In this document: positions 43,480-55,495 of the stretch, in pieces
Layout: the number at the start of each line of letters is the position of its first letter
How positions within the stretch are numbered: the first letter of the stretch is position 1
Source of the DNA: Nymphaea colorata
Lineage: Eukaryota; Streptophyta; Magnoliopsida; Nymphaeales; Nymphaeaceae
Length of the DNA stretch: 64,000 bases
NCBI RefSeq assembly: GCF_008831285.2
Contig: NC_045141.1
Coordinates: 4,233,224 to 4,297,223, forward strand
Direction: 5' to 3'
Translations under genes and position numbers: made by a program
The notes under the pieces: generated by a model
What the model was told of the DNA's origin: nothing
The model's database searches: none
Seen by the model: only the letters and a program-made list of their open reading frames with translations

Positions 43480-44690
43480 CTCTTTGATAGCTGTGCTTTC
43501 TAAAAAGTGAACCATACTTGATGCTTGGCAAATTTCTAATGTCACATATTTTTAAAGTGCCAATGTTCCAGGCAAAATATGAAGCACCACTCCTCTGTGT
43601 CTGCTCATAAACAAAACAGATCAGAGAGTAGCGCATATTTGACTGTGTAGATCACACCACTAAACAAGATATGTCATAGAAATACTTGACTAAAATTAGC
43701 ATACATTATATATAAGAATGCCTGATCTTTATTACATCCTAGTACGATAACACACTCAAATTTTGGTTTAGTTATGAATGTATATCATCATGACTGCATA
43801 CAATGATATTATGTACATGACTGCATGCATTGATAATACTAATTAAAACCTGGATCCTCACTTTAGTATTTTCCATTGTCAAATGGGCTGATGCAGGGTC
43901 AGATGAGGGACGGTCATATCTTTGGATTTTGAAATCTAAGTGATCTAAGATCAAATTTTGTGGACTCTACAATAACGATGTATAGAAAAACATCTTTTAT
44001 CATGTAAAGGAAAAAAAATTGCTTAACTTACACCTTGTTTTCTAATATAGCAGAATATTTTTGGATTTCTGAAAAATCTCCAAGGAATATTTGTTGTTAA
44101 GGTTTAGGGATGTACAACCATGGCTAGTGGCAAAAATGGTATATTGGGTCATCATGTATGGGGCCCTAAACTAGATACTTGAGCATCACAAAAATGCAGT
44201 GATGAGCGTTTCTTGGTCCTCATGGATCGTCTGATTGACCTTTATTTCAAGGAGTATTCAGATAGATCTGAAGGAACATTTACATTTCATATTTGATGTT
44301 CAAGACTTCAAAAATTAGATACAGTCGACCGAAGCACAAAGCAAAGTCTTTAGTATCTGTTCCCTTTGGATGTAACTAAAGGCATAAAATCAACCATGCT
44401 CCTGATTTGTGAGTTGAATGCACTCTAACATTATCATATCAGCACAAATGTAACAGATAAAGCAAGAAGAAAACAGTGGAGCCTCAACATTGCTTAAATA
44501 AGCTATATGATCTATATTTTAGTTTATGTATCTTGTGAAAATCATATGATTTTTAATGCTGGCAAATGTTTAGCAGCAGACTCTCTACAAAAGATAAAGA
44601 AACTCATAGAGCAGAGCACCGTGAGAGGCTGCAAAGTGCAAACAGGATAAAAAAACTTCACCTCACTTCCCCACAGCATAAAAGGCAAAT
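43480..44690. other. No gene recognised
   Basis: Unremarkable AT-rich sequence. CCAGGCAA..ATAT and its near-inverse around 43450 and 43565 (GCCTGGAACATTGGCAC / GTGCCAATGTTCCAGGC) form a 17-bp inverted pair about 100 bp apart, so a small fold-back element may sit at 43448-43574. Confidence 0.5.
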
Positions 44691-44698
44691 GGATCTAA

Positions 44699-44974
44699 TT
44701 ACCCATTCTGCAGATCAGTGATGTGTCTACCACCGTACTTCATTTCATGGCCTATAACAAGCAGATATGAAATGGTCACCGATATTTTGGTGAAAAAATT
44801 ATCCCTTCATTTCTAGCTTGTCTAATGTTGAAAAACTGAATTAATAAGCTGAAAATCATTAAAATGCAAACAGTTGGACGTACCTGAGATATTGCAGCAT
44901 GACAAGCAAGTCCCCATGCTGCTTCCTTGACAGCCACGGCAGATGGGCCACAGGGAATGCTAACAACGATATGC
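44699..44974 (-). CDS. Two-exon coding-looking fragment, product not identified
   Basis: Exon A (44974-44884) reads HIVVSIPCGPSAVAVKEAA then WGLACHAAIS. Exon B (44751-44699) reads GHEMKYGGRHITDLQNG followed by a stop. The splice sites are CAG|GTACGT and TTGTTATAG|G with a 132-bp intron; joining them keeps one frame. Upstream, exon A is preceded by CCACAG, a possible acceptor, and its frame has stops before that. I do not recognise the protein. It has the look of the last exons of a conserved gene, with the 5' exons missing or further to the right. It could be a transposed gene fragment. Confidence 0.4.
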
Positions 44975-46024
44975 CTGTGGACTTTTGTTTATCAATTTTT
45001 GCCCTTCCACTGAAAATAATTCTTCTTTTCAGTTGTTGAACTTTTCAGTTCTTCATCTTTTATCGATAGACAGAATTTGTGGTTGACATGAAAATGTGAC
45101 AACTGCATTTCAGGCTTTCAGCTGTTAAAACCAAATTGGAGACACTTGACTGTATGACCTTTGTGTACATCTGTTGTATTTGTAATCACAAATTGATAAT
45201 TGATGCTATCATTCTTTATGTGCAGGGTAAGAAGATTTTAGTGCAATCTGATCACTATGCAAACTTCTCTTGAAAAAGCTCAAATACAATTATCTTTATC
45301 CTAAATGCATACACTTTCATGCTTAACATGATTCGTGTCCACTACCACTAACAACATCTGGAGCTTCAGAAAATCACATATGCAGGACAACATGGATATC
45401 TTTGATTTACCTGCCAACAACCGGAATCCAGAAGTACATACCAAGGACAACTATCATGTTCTATAATTTCTAAAAAAACATGAGGACCAAAATCTAACAG
45501 TAAACAGAAAGTACAAAGTCGAAAAGGAAAAGAAAAAAAAAAGGTGACACTGTGGCGGCTTTCATCTCATGCTGAAGCTCATGAAACTGATTATTGAGCC
45601 CATTGAATATATTGATGTTCTGTTGATCTTCCCAAGTTACTTCAGGCTCCACTCCACGTGCTTAATCATAAGTCCATTATTTCAGTAGGAAGCTTCTTGC
45701 TTTGGTGAGTTACAAATTGCACCAAGACAGCCACATACTTCATATTCATGCACGAAATATCTAACAAATTCAGTAGGTATGAATAACCTCATGAAGCAAC
45801 GAACAGCAAGGCTTAAGCAACACAATGGGGAAAAAAATGCACAAACACAAGAGATCTGTTGCTATCCAACATAAATCGTCAAGTGGAGAAACTCTCTCTC
45901 TTTAACCGTTCCTTAATGTTTGCCCCATGCATAAATCCACAGCATTCTTGAGGCTGGATGAGAAGAACTCTACAAGTGAGAAAACGACCTTGCTTCCGAT
46001 CTTGTGGTCCAGGATAAGATCGCG

Positions 46025-46759
46025 TTAGAGTGGGCAGGGGAGGTGCCTCTGTTTGCTCTCTGCTTCATTGATAGATGAGGGAATCAAGTGGAGGAAAAGA
46101 GTCCTGGCTCTCTTGTACTCCTTCTCATCGACAAGAACCTCGTCATGTTGGAAGGCTGCAGAACGAGAGAAGCATGGAAAGGCGATCACAGATTGCCGGT
46201 CCCTCTCTCTCTCCCTTGAAAATGTTCGCCTCCTCTTATTATCTTGTAAAAGTATTCTGCTAAAAGAGGAACAACTTTTACCATTTTGTCCACCACAGAC
46301 CTTTCCATGGGAATGATCGTGGCAGAAGCTATCCTTTATTGTAGTCGACCCATGAGCAGCACGAACAAAGTAAAAGAGAACCAAGGATGTGCATTTCGCT
46401 CTGCTGGTATATCTCCCATGAAATACATCCAGAAACACCAAGAAAGGAATCTAACTCAGGATCCCTCAATTCTCCCACGAGATTGTGAATAATATAACAA
46501 AATATCTACAAAGAACGCAACATTGCCACATGGATAAGAGAGCAAGAGATGACCGACCTTGTCTCTTGCAAATCGCTAAGATTGAAGCCCACCAAAATGG
46601 TGAACAAAGTAAAGGAAGCAAGGATGGCGTTGAAGCCCTACTAGTATCTCCAAAAGAGAGAGACCCGGCGCACATTTGATCAAATTGGTTAACGATGTCT
46701 CCATTCATTGACATGTATAATGAAACCCACAACGGCAGGGCCGTTGCAAACATTCTCAT
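46025..46759 (-). other. Pair of adjoining minus-strand open frames, unidentified
   Basis: Frames of 97 residues (46759-46466) and 138 residues (46441-46025) lie end to end in a stretch that is less AT-rich than its surroundings. The second continues past its stop into DLILDHKIGSKVVFSLVEFF (about 46010-45950). I recognise no domain. Sequences such as DEVLVDEKEYKRARTLFLH look protein-like but this is weak. It may be a decayed gene or chance. It lies 1 kb upstream of the two-exon fragment at 44.7-45.0 kb on the same strand, so the two could be parts of one degraded gene. Confidence 0.25.
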
Positions 46760-47609
46760 GGACCTCTTCTTTTACTGTTTTGATCCGGAGATAAAATGGC
46801 CAAGCTCGGGTTGCATATTAAATAAATATTAGTTATAAGTTGGCAAAAATGAATAAAGAAAACAATTAAATAGAAAATAAATAAATAATAACAAATGCCC
46901 AAATGAATAGATGGGATGGATGGGGTTTCGTTCGATCCAGTATTTCAATCTAACTTTGCCTTAATGGTTTGAGAATGATTGATTTTCTCATTCTCTTTTC
47001 TTTTTTCTTTTACCTATTATTATTTTAGCTCTTGTTCTCCATATATTTGTTTCTTTTCAAGCCAGCTATTCTTTATTAATTTTGTTTCTTTTTAGACTTA
47101 CAACTGTTTGGTTTTTTTGTACTAAGGGCTTCATATTTAATATTGTTGTATCGGATCGAATTTTCTCATAGTTGTAGTTGGTCTCTACCTCTTGCTTTTG
47201 AAGCCATTTGACGATAGCAATAGTTTGTTTCTGTTTTATGCATTTACCTCAAAAATTGAAGTAGGTTCATAAAACAATATAAAATAATGTTCGATGAATG
47301 TGCTCCAACCATTCGAGCTGATTCATGGAACAATAAGACGCTGTTCTTATTGCCAAATATAAGAGATTCATGAAACTGTAATATGTTGTTCTTATTACAT
47401 AGCAACCCCTTCCTGATGAGTAGGCTGAATTACCTAGTCAGGAGGATCAATAGGTATATTAATTTTGTGTCTTGTTTATGAACTTTTAGATTTTTCTTAT
47501 TCTTTCAACAGTTTGTTTTCCCATAACTCAGTACCCTGCCATTCAATTGGTTTTTTTTTTTTTATCTTGACAAAAATTGTAGGTGGCCACATGATGCAAG
47601 GTCTGTGAG

Positions 47610-49130
47610 ATTAACTAGGGATTTTCAATGTCTCGGATTTGAACCATATATACTTATTGATTTTAAACATTCATATACTCAGATTAAATTCATACTCAAA
47701 TATGAACAAAGAAAAGTCATACCTGAATCCAAATCTGAAATCCGGTTTTACAATCTAAATTTGACTTTTTACATTCGTATCTGAATCCAATTCTGAATTT
47801 TTAGCGAATTAACTGATTTCCAAAATGTAAGGCGTTGGATATAGAATATTCATTTAAAACTAAATCCTATTGAATCTCAATTCAATCGGATGTTTATATC
47901 TGAATCGCGTCAAATCTGATCAAATGTCATTTCTTAAATCTGAATCCAATCCAACTTTTTTATCAGATATTAAATCTTTTTCCATATTCAATTTTTTTAA
48001 ACGGTTTGCTTAGATATCAAAATGGTTTCTTTTCAAGGATAGATGTTCTAAAAGAGGCAGGCGACGAAAATCAATAAAAGGATGACCTTAGAAACTGTTA
48101 TTTGTAAGATCAAGAACTTGTAAAAAGAAGAGGTGGTTGATGTCAATGAGGTCCAAAGTAAGCAACTACCCTTGGCCACTACGACTGCATGAAACTCGAT
48201 TCCAATTGCAGGAGAGTGGAATTAATTTGATAAGAATTTTTTGGCTTTGGTGAAGAAAAACGTGAAAAAACATTTTTTTCACTTTTTCTAATATTTTTAT
48301 TTTGTCATGTTTTTCAATAAAAAATGTTTTGTCCTATTTTACTGACTTATTTTTTATATTTTTAATGAATATTAAAAAAACACATTTTTTTGTCACCATG
48401 ATTTAAAAAGTGTAATAGAAAAATTGTAAGCGTTGACTTTAATGCATATTGTATGGCTCATCATGCCCTTAATTTGGACAAGCTTGCTTTCGGTGTGACG
48501 TTACTTTTATTGGAGAAAGTGAAAGGGGAGACATTTCAATGCGAATTGGTCATGGCATACAAAAACAAACAGAAAAAAGGACGGCGTGATTTGAAAAATG
48601 ACAAATGAAAGGCGACGACTGTCATTTTCATATCAGTTGGATGTGATTATTTCTTATTATGAAATCATGAGTAATACTAAGGGTGAATTTGGGTTTTTAA
48701 ATAGATAAATATATATGAATGACTAGTAAGAAATGGACGTAAGGATGTTAATATATCTAATTTGGATTGGAGATCTCAAACCATAATGTAAAAAATCAAA
48801 TATGAACAAAACAGTTAATATACAATTAAAAAATTGGATAGATTTGGACTTAAGAAATGACATTTGATTGAATTTAGATTTATATACAAATATAATAAAT
48901 GTCTGATTATACTCGAAAGCAAATAGAAGTTCAATTTTACTTTTAAATAAATATCGTATACCTAATTCTCTTATAGGCCAAATTGTTTCAATTGGATTCA
49001 AATTCAAAAATATATGTAAAAATTGGAATAGAACTGTCTTATCGGATTTTAGATTAAAATCAAACATGACTATTTTTTATTCATATTTGAATCCAAATAT
49101 GTAAACATCCCGAAAGTTAAAGATATTTTT
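47610..49130. mobile_element. Two ATCTGAATCC-type element copies
   Basis: 47610-48000 and 48740-49130 are filled with ATCTGAATCCAAT, AAATCTGATCAAATGTCATT and their inverses, as at 40040-40325. Between them (48000-48700) lies AT-rich sequence with no gene. Frame 48723-49067 falls wholly in the second copy and is not a gene. Confidence 0.5.
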
Positions 49131-49149
49131 TCATTCTATTCCAATCGAT

Positions 49150-49375
49150 ACATGAAACCCGGGCCCAGGCCTCACCAGGTTATAAATAAAAAATGTATTT
49201 TTTAATATCATATATATTTTTCAGTAATAAAATATTTTTTTATTAAATTTAAAAAATAAAAAAATCACTTTTTAAATGTTCACGGGCAAGTGCAGGGTTT
49301 TTTTGGCCCGGACCTAGGCCAGTGCCGGGCCTGGTCCTGGCCCCCCGCCAACAGCCCCTCCTGGCGCCCGCCCTT
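49150..49375. mobile_element. GC-ended, AT-cored non-autonomous element
   Basis: CCCGGGCCCAGGCCTCACC at the left and GGCCCGGACCTAGGCCAGTG..GGCGCCCGCCC at the right flank a core of A/T. It is the same design as 28159-28477 and 54470-54830. Precise ends were not found. Confidence 0.55.
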
Positions 49376-49514
49376 AACTTTGTGACAGACAAATTTACAC
49401 GGTTGGATTCAACACTTCTATACTATATGGTTGAATGGCTACACATTGGAATTGTGTTGCTACAGCACCATAAACTGCTTACCATAAATTATTGTCACAC
49501 CATCAACCATCATT

Positions 49515-49519
49515 AATAC

Positions 49520-49553
<34 letters not shown>
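49515..49553. repeat. TA microsatellite
   Basis: About 17 TA units. A similar TA run lies at 50440-50471. Confidence 0.9.
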
Positions 49554-49554
<1 letters not shown>

Positions 49555-49659
49555 CACAGGTCACCAGTAATGCTTTCCTGTACCATCATTGTTGGCATCA
49601 TGGGCAGAGCCAAAAGGCGGCGGCAAAAGCCTTCCCTCTTCTCCTTCCACCCCAAAAAA

Positions 49660-51040
49660 AAAATTACATATAAATTTAAAAAATTATCTTATATAAAAAT
49701 GTTTAAAAATAATCATTTGGCTCTTACCAAAATTTTAAAATTATAATTTGAAATATTTCATGAAAAAGTTTTGACTGCACCCCTCATTGGCATCGAGATA
49801 AGGTAACAAGCTCTCATTGTAAAAAGTATTTGCATCAAAAGCTAAGGTTTTTCTTTTTTTTTTTTTTTGCAGGAGGTGGTCGTCTTCTTTTCTAGAGAGA
49901 AACATGGTGGGGTGAGTCCAAATGCTAGTTCCCCTACAAAAAGTTATCTGATCTTTATGGTAGGACTGCCTACTTAACATGTACACACTAATACATACAC
50001 ATGTACAAAGGCAGAACTGAATCTTCTTGTGTATAGGGAAATCAAATATGTCAGATTTTGGATAGTTAAAAATTTAAAACTATCACTTAAACATAATTAT
50101 CACCTAAATACTACAAATGAATGATTTATGGTGCAAGAAGATTAAAGGAGGTTTTAGTAATAATTGATTTTTAATGTTTAGCTATCCAACAACATCAAAC
50201 ATCTAGTAAATTTAAAACTTCCTATAGCCAATTGTTTTCTTTTCTATTTTCATTGTTCTTTTCGTACTCTCCGCCCCGATTCCATCTCTCTCTCTAGCGC
50301 AACCACTTGGGTTGGGTGGTGTGTTAGAGTCATATCCTCAGTTCAAAAGTTAAATGGTGCTACCTTGATTGTATTGAAAAATGTTGAGATTAGAATTATG
50401 GGAGTCATTGTGGAGGCAATGTGGACCAGTTCTTGTCATATATATATATATATATTATATATATATATATAATAAATTCAAAGTAATAAATCATAAAAAG
50501 AAAACTTAGTCTCTTTCTTGCGTCATGGTAAAGAAAATCATATGAGACTCGATTGAGCAGCCAGAGGAGGCAAGTGTGTATGGTATGAGCAATTGCGTAT
50601 GTGAGCCCACAAAAAAAAATTCATATTTTTATATTGATATGTTAGAATTTTTTTTCTCATTTAGATACTAATGCCTATTAAAATTTTAAAAATTTTATAA
50701 CTAGTGCCTCTTAGTAAGAAATTTTCACTATAAAAGGTATTTCCATCAAAAACAAAGTTTTTTTTTTTTTTTTTGCAAAAGGGGGTTTGCCTCCTTCGAA
50801 GAGAAAGAATTGTCCTATCTTCATGATAAGAAGGCCTACCAAATATGTAAACACACAAACACAAACACATTACTGCATATATAGGCGGAATTGAATCATC
50901 TTGTATATATGGGGAAATCAAATATGTTAGATAAAGTAAAAAATAGTTGCCACATAAGTAGTACCAATGATTTATGGTTCAAAAAGATTCAACATTTGGT
51001 GAATTTAACCTGTTCTATTTTTCATTGTCTTTTTCATAAT
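49660..51040. repeat. Diverged tandem duplication of about 0.45 kb (49660-50150 and 50650-51000)
   Basis: Both halves contain, in order, an AAAATTTTA(A)AA block, (T)AAAA(A/G)GTATTT(G/C)CATCAAAA, a long T run followed by TTTGCA, a (A/G)GAGAAA(C/G) block, GGCCTAC/TGCCTAC, ACATGTACACAC/ATGTAAACACAC, GGGAAATCAAATATGT and AATGATTTATGGT. No gene is involved. Confidence 0.65.
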
Positions 51041-51315
51041 GTTATCTTATAACAAATTAAAGTAGAGAGATAGTGAAAAGGATGAACACTTCACCAACTT
51101 TTATATGGCATTCCCATGGGTTATTATCTCCACTAGGAGATGGACAAGGACTAAAATACCTTTCAAAAAAGGGCTGGTTTCTTTTTTTATCACACTTTTC
51201 AAAGCTTTTCAAGCTTCTTTTAGGTTGGGTTTGATGGCCTCGTATAGCTAAGACTTGACATTGCATAAAAAGGTGTTTTTTAGGAGATTCTCATTTTATT
51301 ATACATGTTCAAAGT

Positions 51316-51353
51316 CATGGATTTAAGATCGGAAGTCTGATCTTAAATCCATG
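51316..51353. repeat. Perfect 15-bp hairpin
   Basis: CATGGATTTAAGATC, an 8-base loop GGAAGTCT, then GATCTTAAATCCATG. The arms match exactly. Confidence 0.9.
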
Positions 51354-51534
51354 CATCTAAAATCTTAAGAATCTCATATCACCAGGGATTTATCATCAGG
51401 TTAAACCAACACAACCTTGCTAAAAGCTTTAGTCTCTATGGTTTTTCCAAAGGACCCCATGAGAAATGGTTTATAAAAAGAGAGGGGGGCCTACGTCAAA
51501 TGACATTTTTTTTTTCAAATTGAGTTCCTCCTTG

Positions 51535-51650
51535 TTGGGTCAGGTCAAGTTCCCTCCAGCCCTTGGGCCTGGCCAGTTGGGCCAGAGTATTTCCGGCGTA
51601 TTAGGCTTAAAACTTGGCTTGGCCCCAGTCCAGTCCCAATGCCCAACCTT
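51535..51650. mobile_element. Fragment of a GGGCCTGGCC-type element
   Basis: CCCTTGGGCCTGGCCAGTTG and GCTTGGCCCCAGTCCAGTCC resemble the GC-rich ends of the elements at 49150-49375 and 54470-54830. No complete ends are present. Confidence 0.4.
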
Positions 51651-51699
51651 AGGCATGGTCGACTTACGTGTCTCAAAACAATTGCATTATAGATTTTGG

Positions 51700-52390
51700 C
51701 TACTTCCCCAACCTTGTCATCACTAAGACAAAATAAACCGTCTAATTGAATGAAGACTATTGAATTCTGATCCTATCATATTAGTCTGCCCTCCTGAGCT
51801 GTCTTTTTCGTTATAAGTTAATTAGTACTCATGCACATAAGGTAAGCTTGGTGGGCAAATATCATGGGGATAAGATGATGTTGCCACCACATGTCGGCAA
51901 TATACAAGTGGTTCAGATTCTTATGGCATACAATTATCAATAAGATGTAGTGACTTCATGGAAATGAAATGGGTTGTTTGGCAATGAAAATAGTTTGTTT
52001 GTTTCATGAACTTACCTTAAAGATTGTACTTGACTTATATAGTGATTTGAGTTTGGGAATAATTCTAGGTAAGCAGGGATAAAATTTTATTCTACCGTAG
52101 GAGAGACTAAGCTTCCGCCTAACACCTCATTCGTTTTAGGGTATAGGGCTCGCTTTCAGTTTCTTGGAATACCTCTCCTACCATGATTTAACTTGTATTT
52201 CAGTACCCAGCACGACAGACATATAAAGCTAGCGAATAGTCTAAAAAAAGTAAATAAGCAATAATTGAAAGTACCGACATTCGACAATTATCATTATTTT
52301 TACTCAAGTTCATGTAAATTTTCTAAATCATATGAGTACTGCTGATTCCAGAGTTCCTGTGTTTGAGCTCAAACCCTTGAGCCTGCAGCT
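51700..52390. other. No gene; upstream region of the peptide gene at 52460
   Basis: No recognisable repeat or coding sequence. The last few hundred bases would be the promoter of the downstream peptide gene. Confidence 0.5.
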
Positions 52391-52398
52391 TCGTTTCA

Positions 52399-52408
52399 CT
52401 ATAAATAG
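52399..52408 (+). promoter_or_regulatory. TATA box of the 52460 peptide gene
   Basis: CTATAAATAG is a near-ideal plant TATA box. It lies 52-61 bp upstream of the ATG, placing transcription start near 52430-52440 and giving a short leader. Confidence 0.75.
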
Positions 52409-52459
52409 TCACTAAGGCAGGCACTCTGGCCACCACGCCCCTCTCCATCACCAAATTTA

Positions 52460-52678
52460 ATGGCTTCCCTTTCCCGTTCGCTCATCCTCTTCCTCATTCT
52501 GGCATTGGTTGCAACTGCTCTCGTTGAGCAGGGATCAGCAATCGATAGCCACCACAGTCCTGATGAGACTGGTTGTGTTGTTCTCCCCAAGGGATGCGAT
52601 CCACAGGCTGCACATGCTGGTCACTCGACCAACAGGAAGATGAAGGAACCCCTCCTGTCAAGCTATCCCACTCCCTGA
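52460..52678 (+). CDS. Small secreted peptide, 72 residues, family unknown
   Basis: The ATG follows AAATTTA in a region with a good TATA box at 52399. Residues 1-27 form a clear signal peptide: basic start MASLSRS, hydrophobic core LILFLILALVATAL, small residues before the likely cut (EQGSA). The mature part of about 45 residues has two cysteines seven apart (GCVVLPKGCDP), a histidine-rich start (DSHHSPDETG), a basic NRKMKEP stretch and the end LLSSYPTP, followed by two stops in a row. Two cysteines allow one small disulfide loop. I do not recognise the family. It shares no obvious motif with the peptide cluster at 2.4-15.9 kb. A CTCTCTC run lies 3' of it. This is the best intact gene candidate in the window. 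Confidence 0.6.
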   Translation: MASLSRSLILFLILALVATALVEQGSAIDSHHSPDETGCVVLPKGCDPQAAHAGHSTNRKMKEPLLSSYPTP

Positions 52679-52679
52679 T

Positions 52680-52774
52680 GATCAGTCCTCCTTCAGTTTC
52701 ACCACCGCTGCTCCATGACTTCAGATCATACCAAGTGAACCCATGTCTTCCCACTCTTAAGAATTTGTACTGCA

Positions 52775-52808
<34 letters not shown>

Positions 52809-54460
52809 CCGGCAGGCAGCCATGGCCATTATGTTGGGTTTGTTCGTGTTGTAAACGTGTTGGTCAATGACCTCCAATTTTACAAGCATGGAGTTTCTCT
52901 CTCTCTCTCTCAGATGCAGGATTCTAATCAGCAGTTTCGACCCCATTCTCCAAAGTGAGCCTTGAATATCAGCTGAAAATAGAGAACAAAGCTGGATGTC
53001 AGGATCGCTTGAGCTAATTTTCTTATGTTGGTTGATTCCCAGAAATCTAAGAAACAAAGCTTCCTTTCTTTCAAGAATGATCAACTGTAAGGTTAAATGA
53101 TTTTACGCCCTTGAGAATAACATACAGCCGATATGGGTGGGGCATTAATTGACAGGCCATTCCATCTTCTTTAGTTAGCTAGGCTGCAACTCCAACCCCA
53201 TCCTTGTCCGTTGGTGTCATGGCTTTGCCCCTTTGTGAATGATGCCTCACGTGTCAAGTCTTTTCTAAAATTTGAATATGACATGCAAAATATCGAAATC
53301 CGTATGAAAGGGGCAGTTTGTTTTCATTTTACATTATTTTCCCAATTACTTGAGTTTTCCTCTTCGGTCCTTGCGAGGGGCTTTACTTTTTGACTTGGTT
53401 ACTAAGTTCAAATATCTGTCTGGAACTTCTTCGTTTTTTCTAAGTTTTGGGGATAAAAAATAAAGCAAAATCACTTTGAGAAAAACTGTACAGAAACTAA
53501 GAGCAAAGCATGGAACAAAGAGAAAGAAAATTTATTTTAAGCGTTAGCGAGCTGCTCCGGTGAGATAGGGGCAAAGTAAAATATATTGTTCCACATCAAA
53601 GTTTCCAATCTGGTTTTATGCACTGTCCCGTGCAAAAAAAAAAAAAAATTGTGCACTCGAGATATAATGTTCGGAATACCCCTGATCAGTAAAAAGTGGG
53701 AAACCTCTTCTAAGGAGAAAAAATAGGTAGTAAAAAAGTTGAATGTCCAACAAAAACTTCCTTTTTTTTTTTGAAAAATCTCCGAAAGGCCCAACTTCCC
53801 CTTCTTTTGCTTTTGGGTGCATATCTGACACTCTCTGCAGCAACAGAATCTTTCATCTACCCAAAGTTACGTATACAGAGTTTAGGTTCTGTGTGGAGCT
53901 ATATATTGTTGGGCCAGAAACACATCCGCAATAGTTTGTTTTTTTCCTTTCTTTTTACTGCCCACCTCATGTTGGGGTATTTTACACCTGAAGACTTTGT
54001 CAAGTTTTAAAAATTTCAAGATGTGCTCATAAAGATATAAGAATTACATAATCGAAATCGGTACAAAAAAGCATGGGCATCTATAGTGTGATTAATATTG
54101 ATGGAGAAGATCCAAAACAGTGGCGTATGAATATTATGATGCGGATGTTTATTGTCCTCATGATTTTGATCATGATGGTGGTATGTTGTGACTTGTGAAT
54201 GCAGTGATTTGTTTAATATATGCAGCAACCAAGCAATGGCATAGTTTTTTTTTGTTTTTTCTTCTTTTACACTGAGGGGCACTTGATCGGGTTTAAGTAT
54301 GGCATAGGCACCATGCATAATTTTGAGTGCTCTTAATAAAGTTTTTGATTTTCTGGTATCGGTACACCATCCCCCATGTATCTCCTCTGCTCAAGCCAAA
54401 AGATTCTTTAAAGGCTGCAAAGTAGATATTCTTCCTGTTAGGACGTTGAATTGACCAAAC
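52680..54460. other. No gene recognised; TA microsatellite at 52785-52809
   Basis: The stretch includes a TA run (52785-52809), a CT run near 52898-52911 and several poly-A/T tracts. No protein family is recognised in either strand. Confidence 0.55.
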
Positions 54461-54469
54461 GAGTGGATT

Positions 54470-54830
54470 TAAGTGAGCTTGGGCATCGGGTCGGCCTGGT
54501 CTGACTTGGAAAACCGAGTCCGAGCCTAAGCCCTGCCCAATTAAATTTAAAAATATCTAATTTTAATATGAAATAATATATAAATATAATTAATTATAAT
54601 AAAATATTATATATATATATAAATTAATAAAAAATTTTAAAAATAACTTATTGGGCTCGAATCGGGCTTATCAGGCCCACTCGGGCCAGCCCCATAACGA
54701 CTCGGGCTGGCCTGGGTCCGTTTTTCTCGTGCCCGGGCCCGAGTCAGGCCGGTGCTGGGTATCCGGCGACAGCCCGACCTGGTGCCCAGCCTCAGCATGT
54801 ATAAACCGGCCCAATATGCCCCACTGCTTG
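54470..54830. mobile_element. GC-ended, AT-cored non-autonomous element
   Basis: GAGCTTGGGCATCGGGTCGG at the left and CCGACCTGGTGCCCAGCCTC at the right are inverted relative to each other. Much GGGCC/GGCCC sequence and an AT-rich core lie between them. It is the same family as 28159-28477. I could not see a clear target duplication. The open frame 54637-55059 overlaps it and is not a gene. Confidence 0.65.
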
Positions 54831-55254
54831 TCCTTCCGACACAAATGTTGCTGAGAGAAAATTTTGTCGTTCGTTTGCAGTGGCAGCCAATACCATTGTG
54901 AAGTTCCATTGGACCTCCCAAAAAACTTTGATGATTTGGGGGATTTGATATTCTACCAACTTTTGGTATCCAAGGAAACATTTCAACCATGTGGATAGCT
55001 GGCCCACTACAAAAAATTGGTATTTTACCAACGGCAAGGAAACATTGGTAAAGGAGCAAAGTCTGTGAAAATTTTACTGACGTTTAGTCGGGACATCAGT
55101 TAAGAGAATATCGGTGAAAATGTCACCGACATTTCAAAGTTGTCAAAAAGTAGGACTTATGGAAGATTTCCTGAAAAAAATGGTGGAATTTGTTTCTAAC
55201 CCTAAAACAAATTTAATTATTATATATCTTAGTCACTTCATCTACGAATGGAAT

Positions 55255-55495
55255 GGCATAATGGACAGGGCAGGGGCTGGTAGCCGGTTCAAGTTCTCAT
55301 GGCATCAACTCCTTGTGTTGTAAAAGGAAGCACACCAATATGCAAATTGAATCATGTCACAAAAACAAACCTACCACTCTAGGAGGAAGGAGGGAAAGGG
55401 TGAAAGGCTTCGACTTTCAACCCAGCAGTAAAATGAAATACTCATCTAGCTCACAACGTGATGTATTTCGGCCACTTCTCCTATGGAAAAGTAGC
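55255..55495 (+). repeat. Dispersed repeat, short fragment
   Basis: GGACAGGGCAGGGGCTGGTAG, GGCATCAACTCCTTGTG and AAATTGAATCATGTCAC follow the order of 34749-34850 (CGAGGCAGGGCTGGTAGGCC, GTGTCAACTCTTGTGGTG, AAGTTGAAGCC). Only this inner part of the unit is present. Confidence 0.6.

Noticed and set aside
52494-53084. 196-residue minus-strand open frame
   Set aside because: It is antisense to the peptide gene at 52460-52678 and crosses a TA microsatellite (a run of IYIYIY). It is the shadow of a better plus-strand gene.
54637-55059. 140-residue minus-strand open frame
   Set aside because: Half of it is the GC-rich end of a non-autonomous element. No domain is recognisable.
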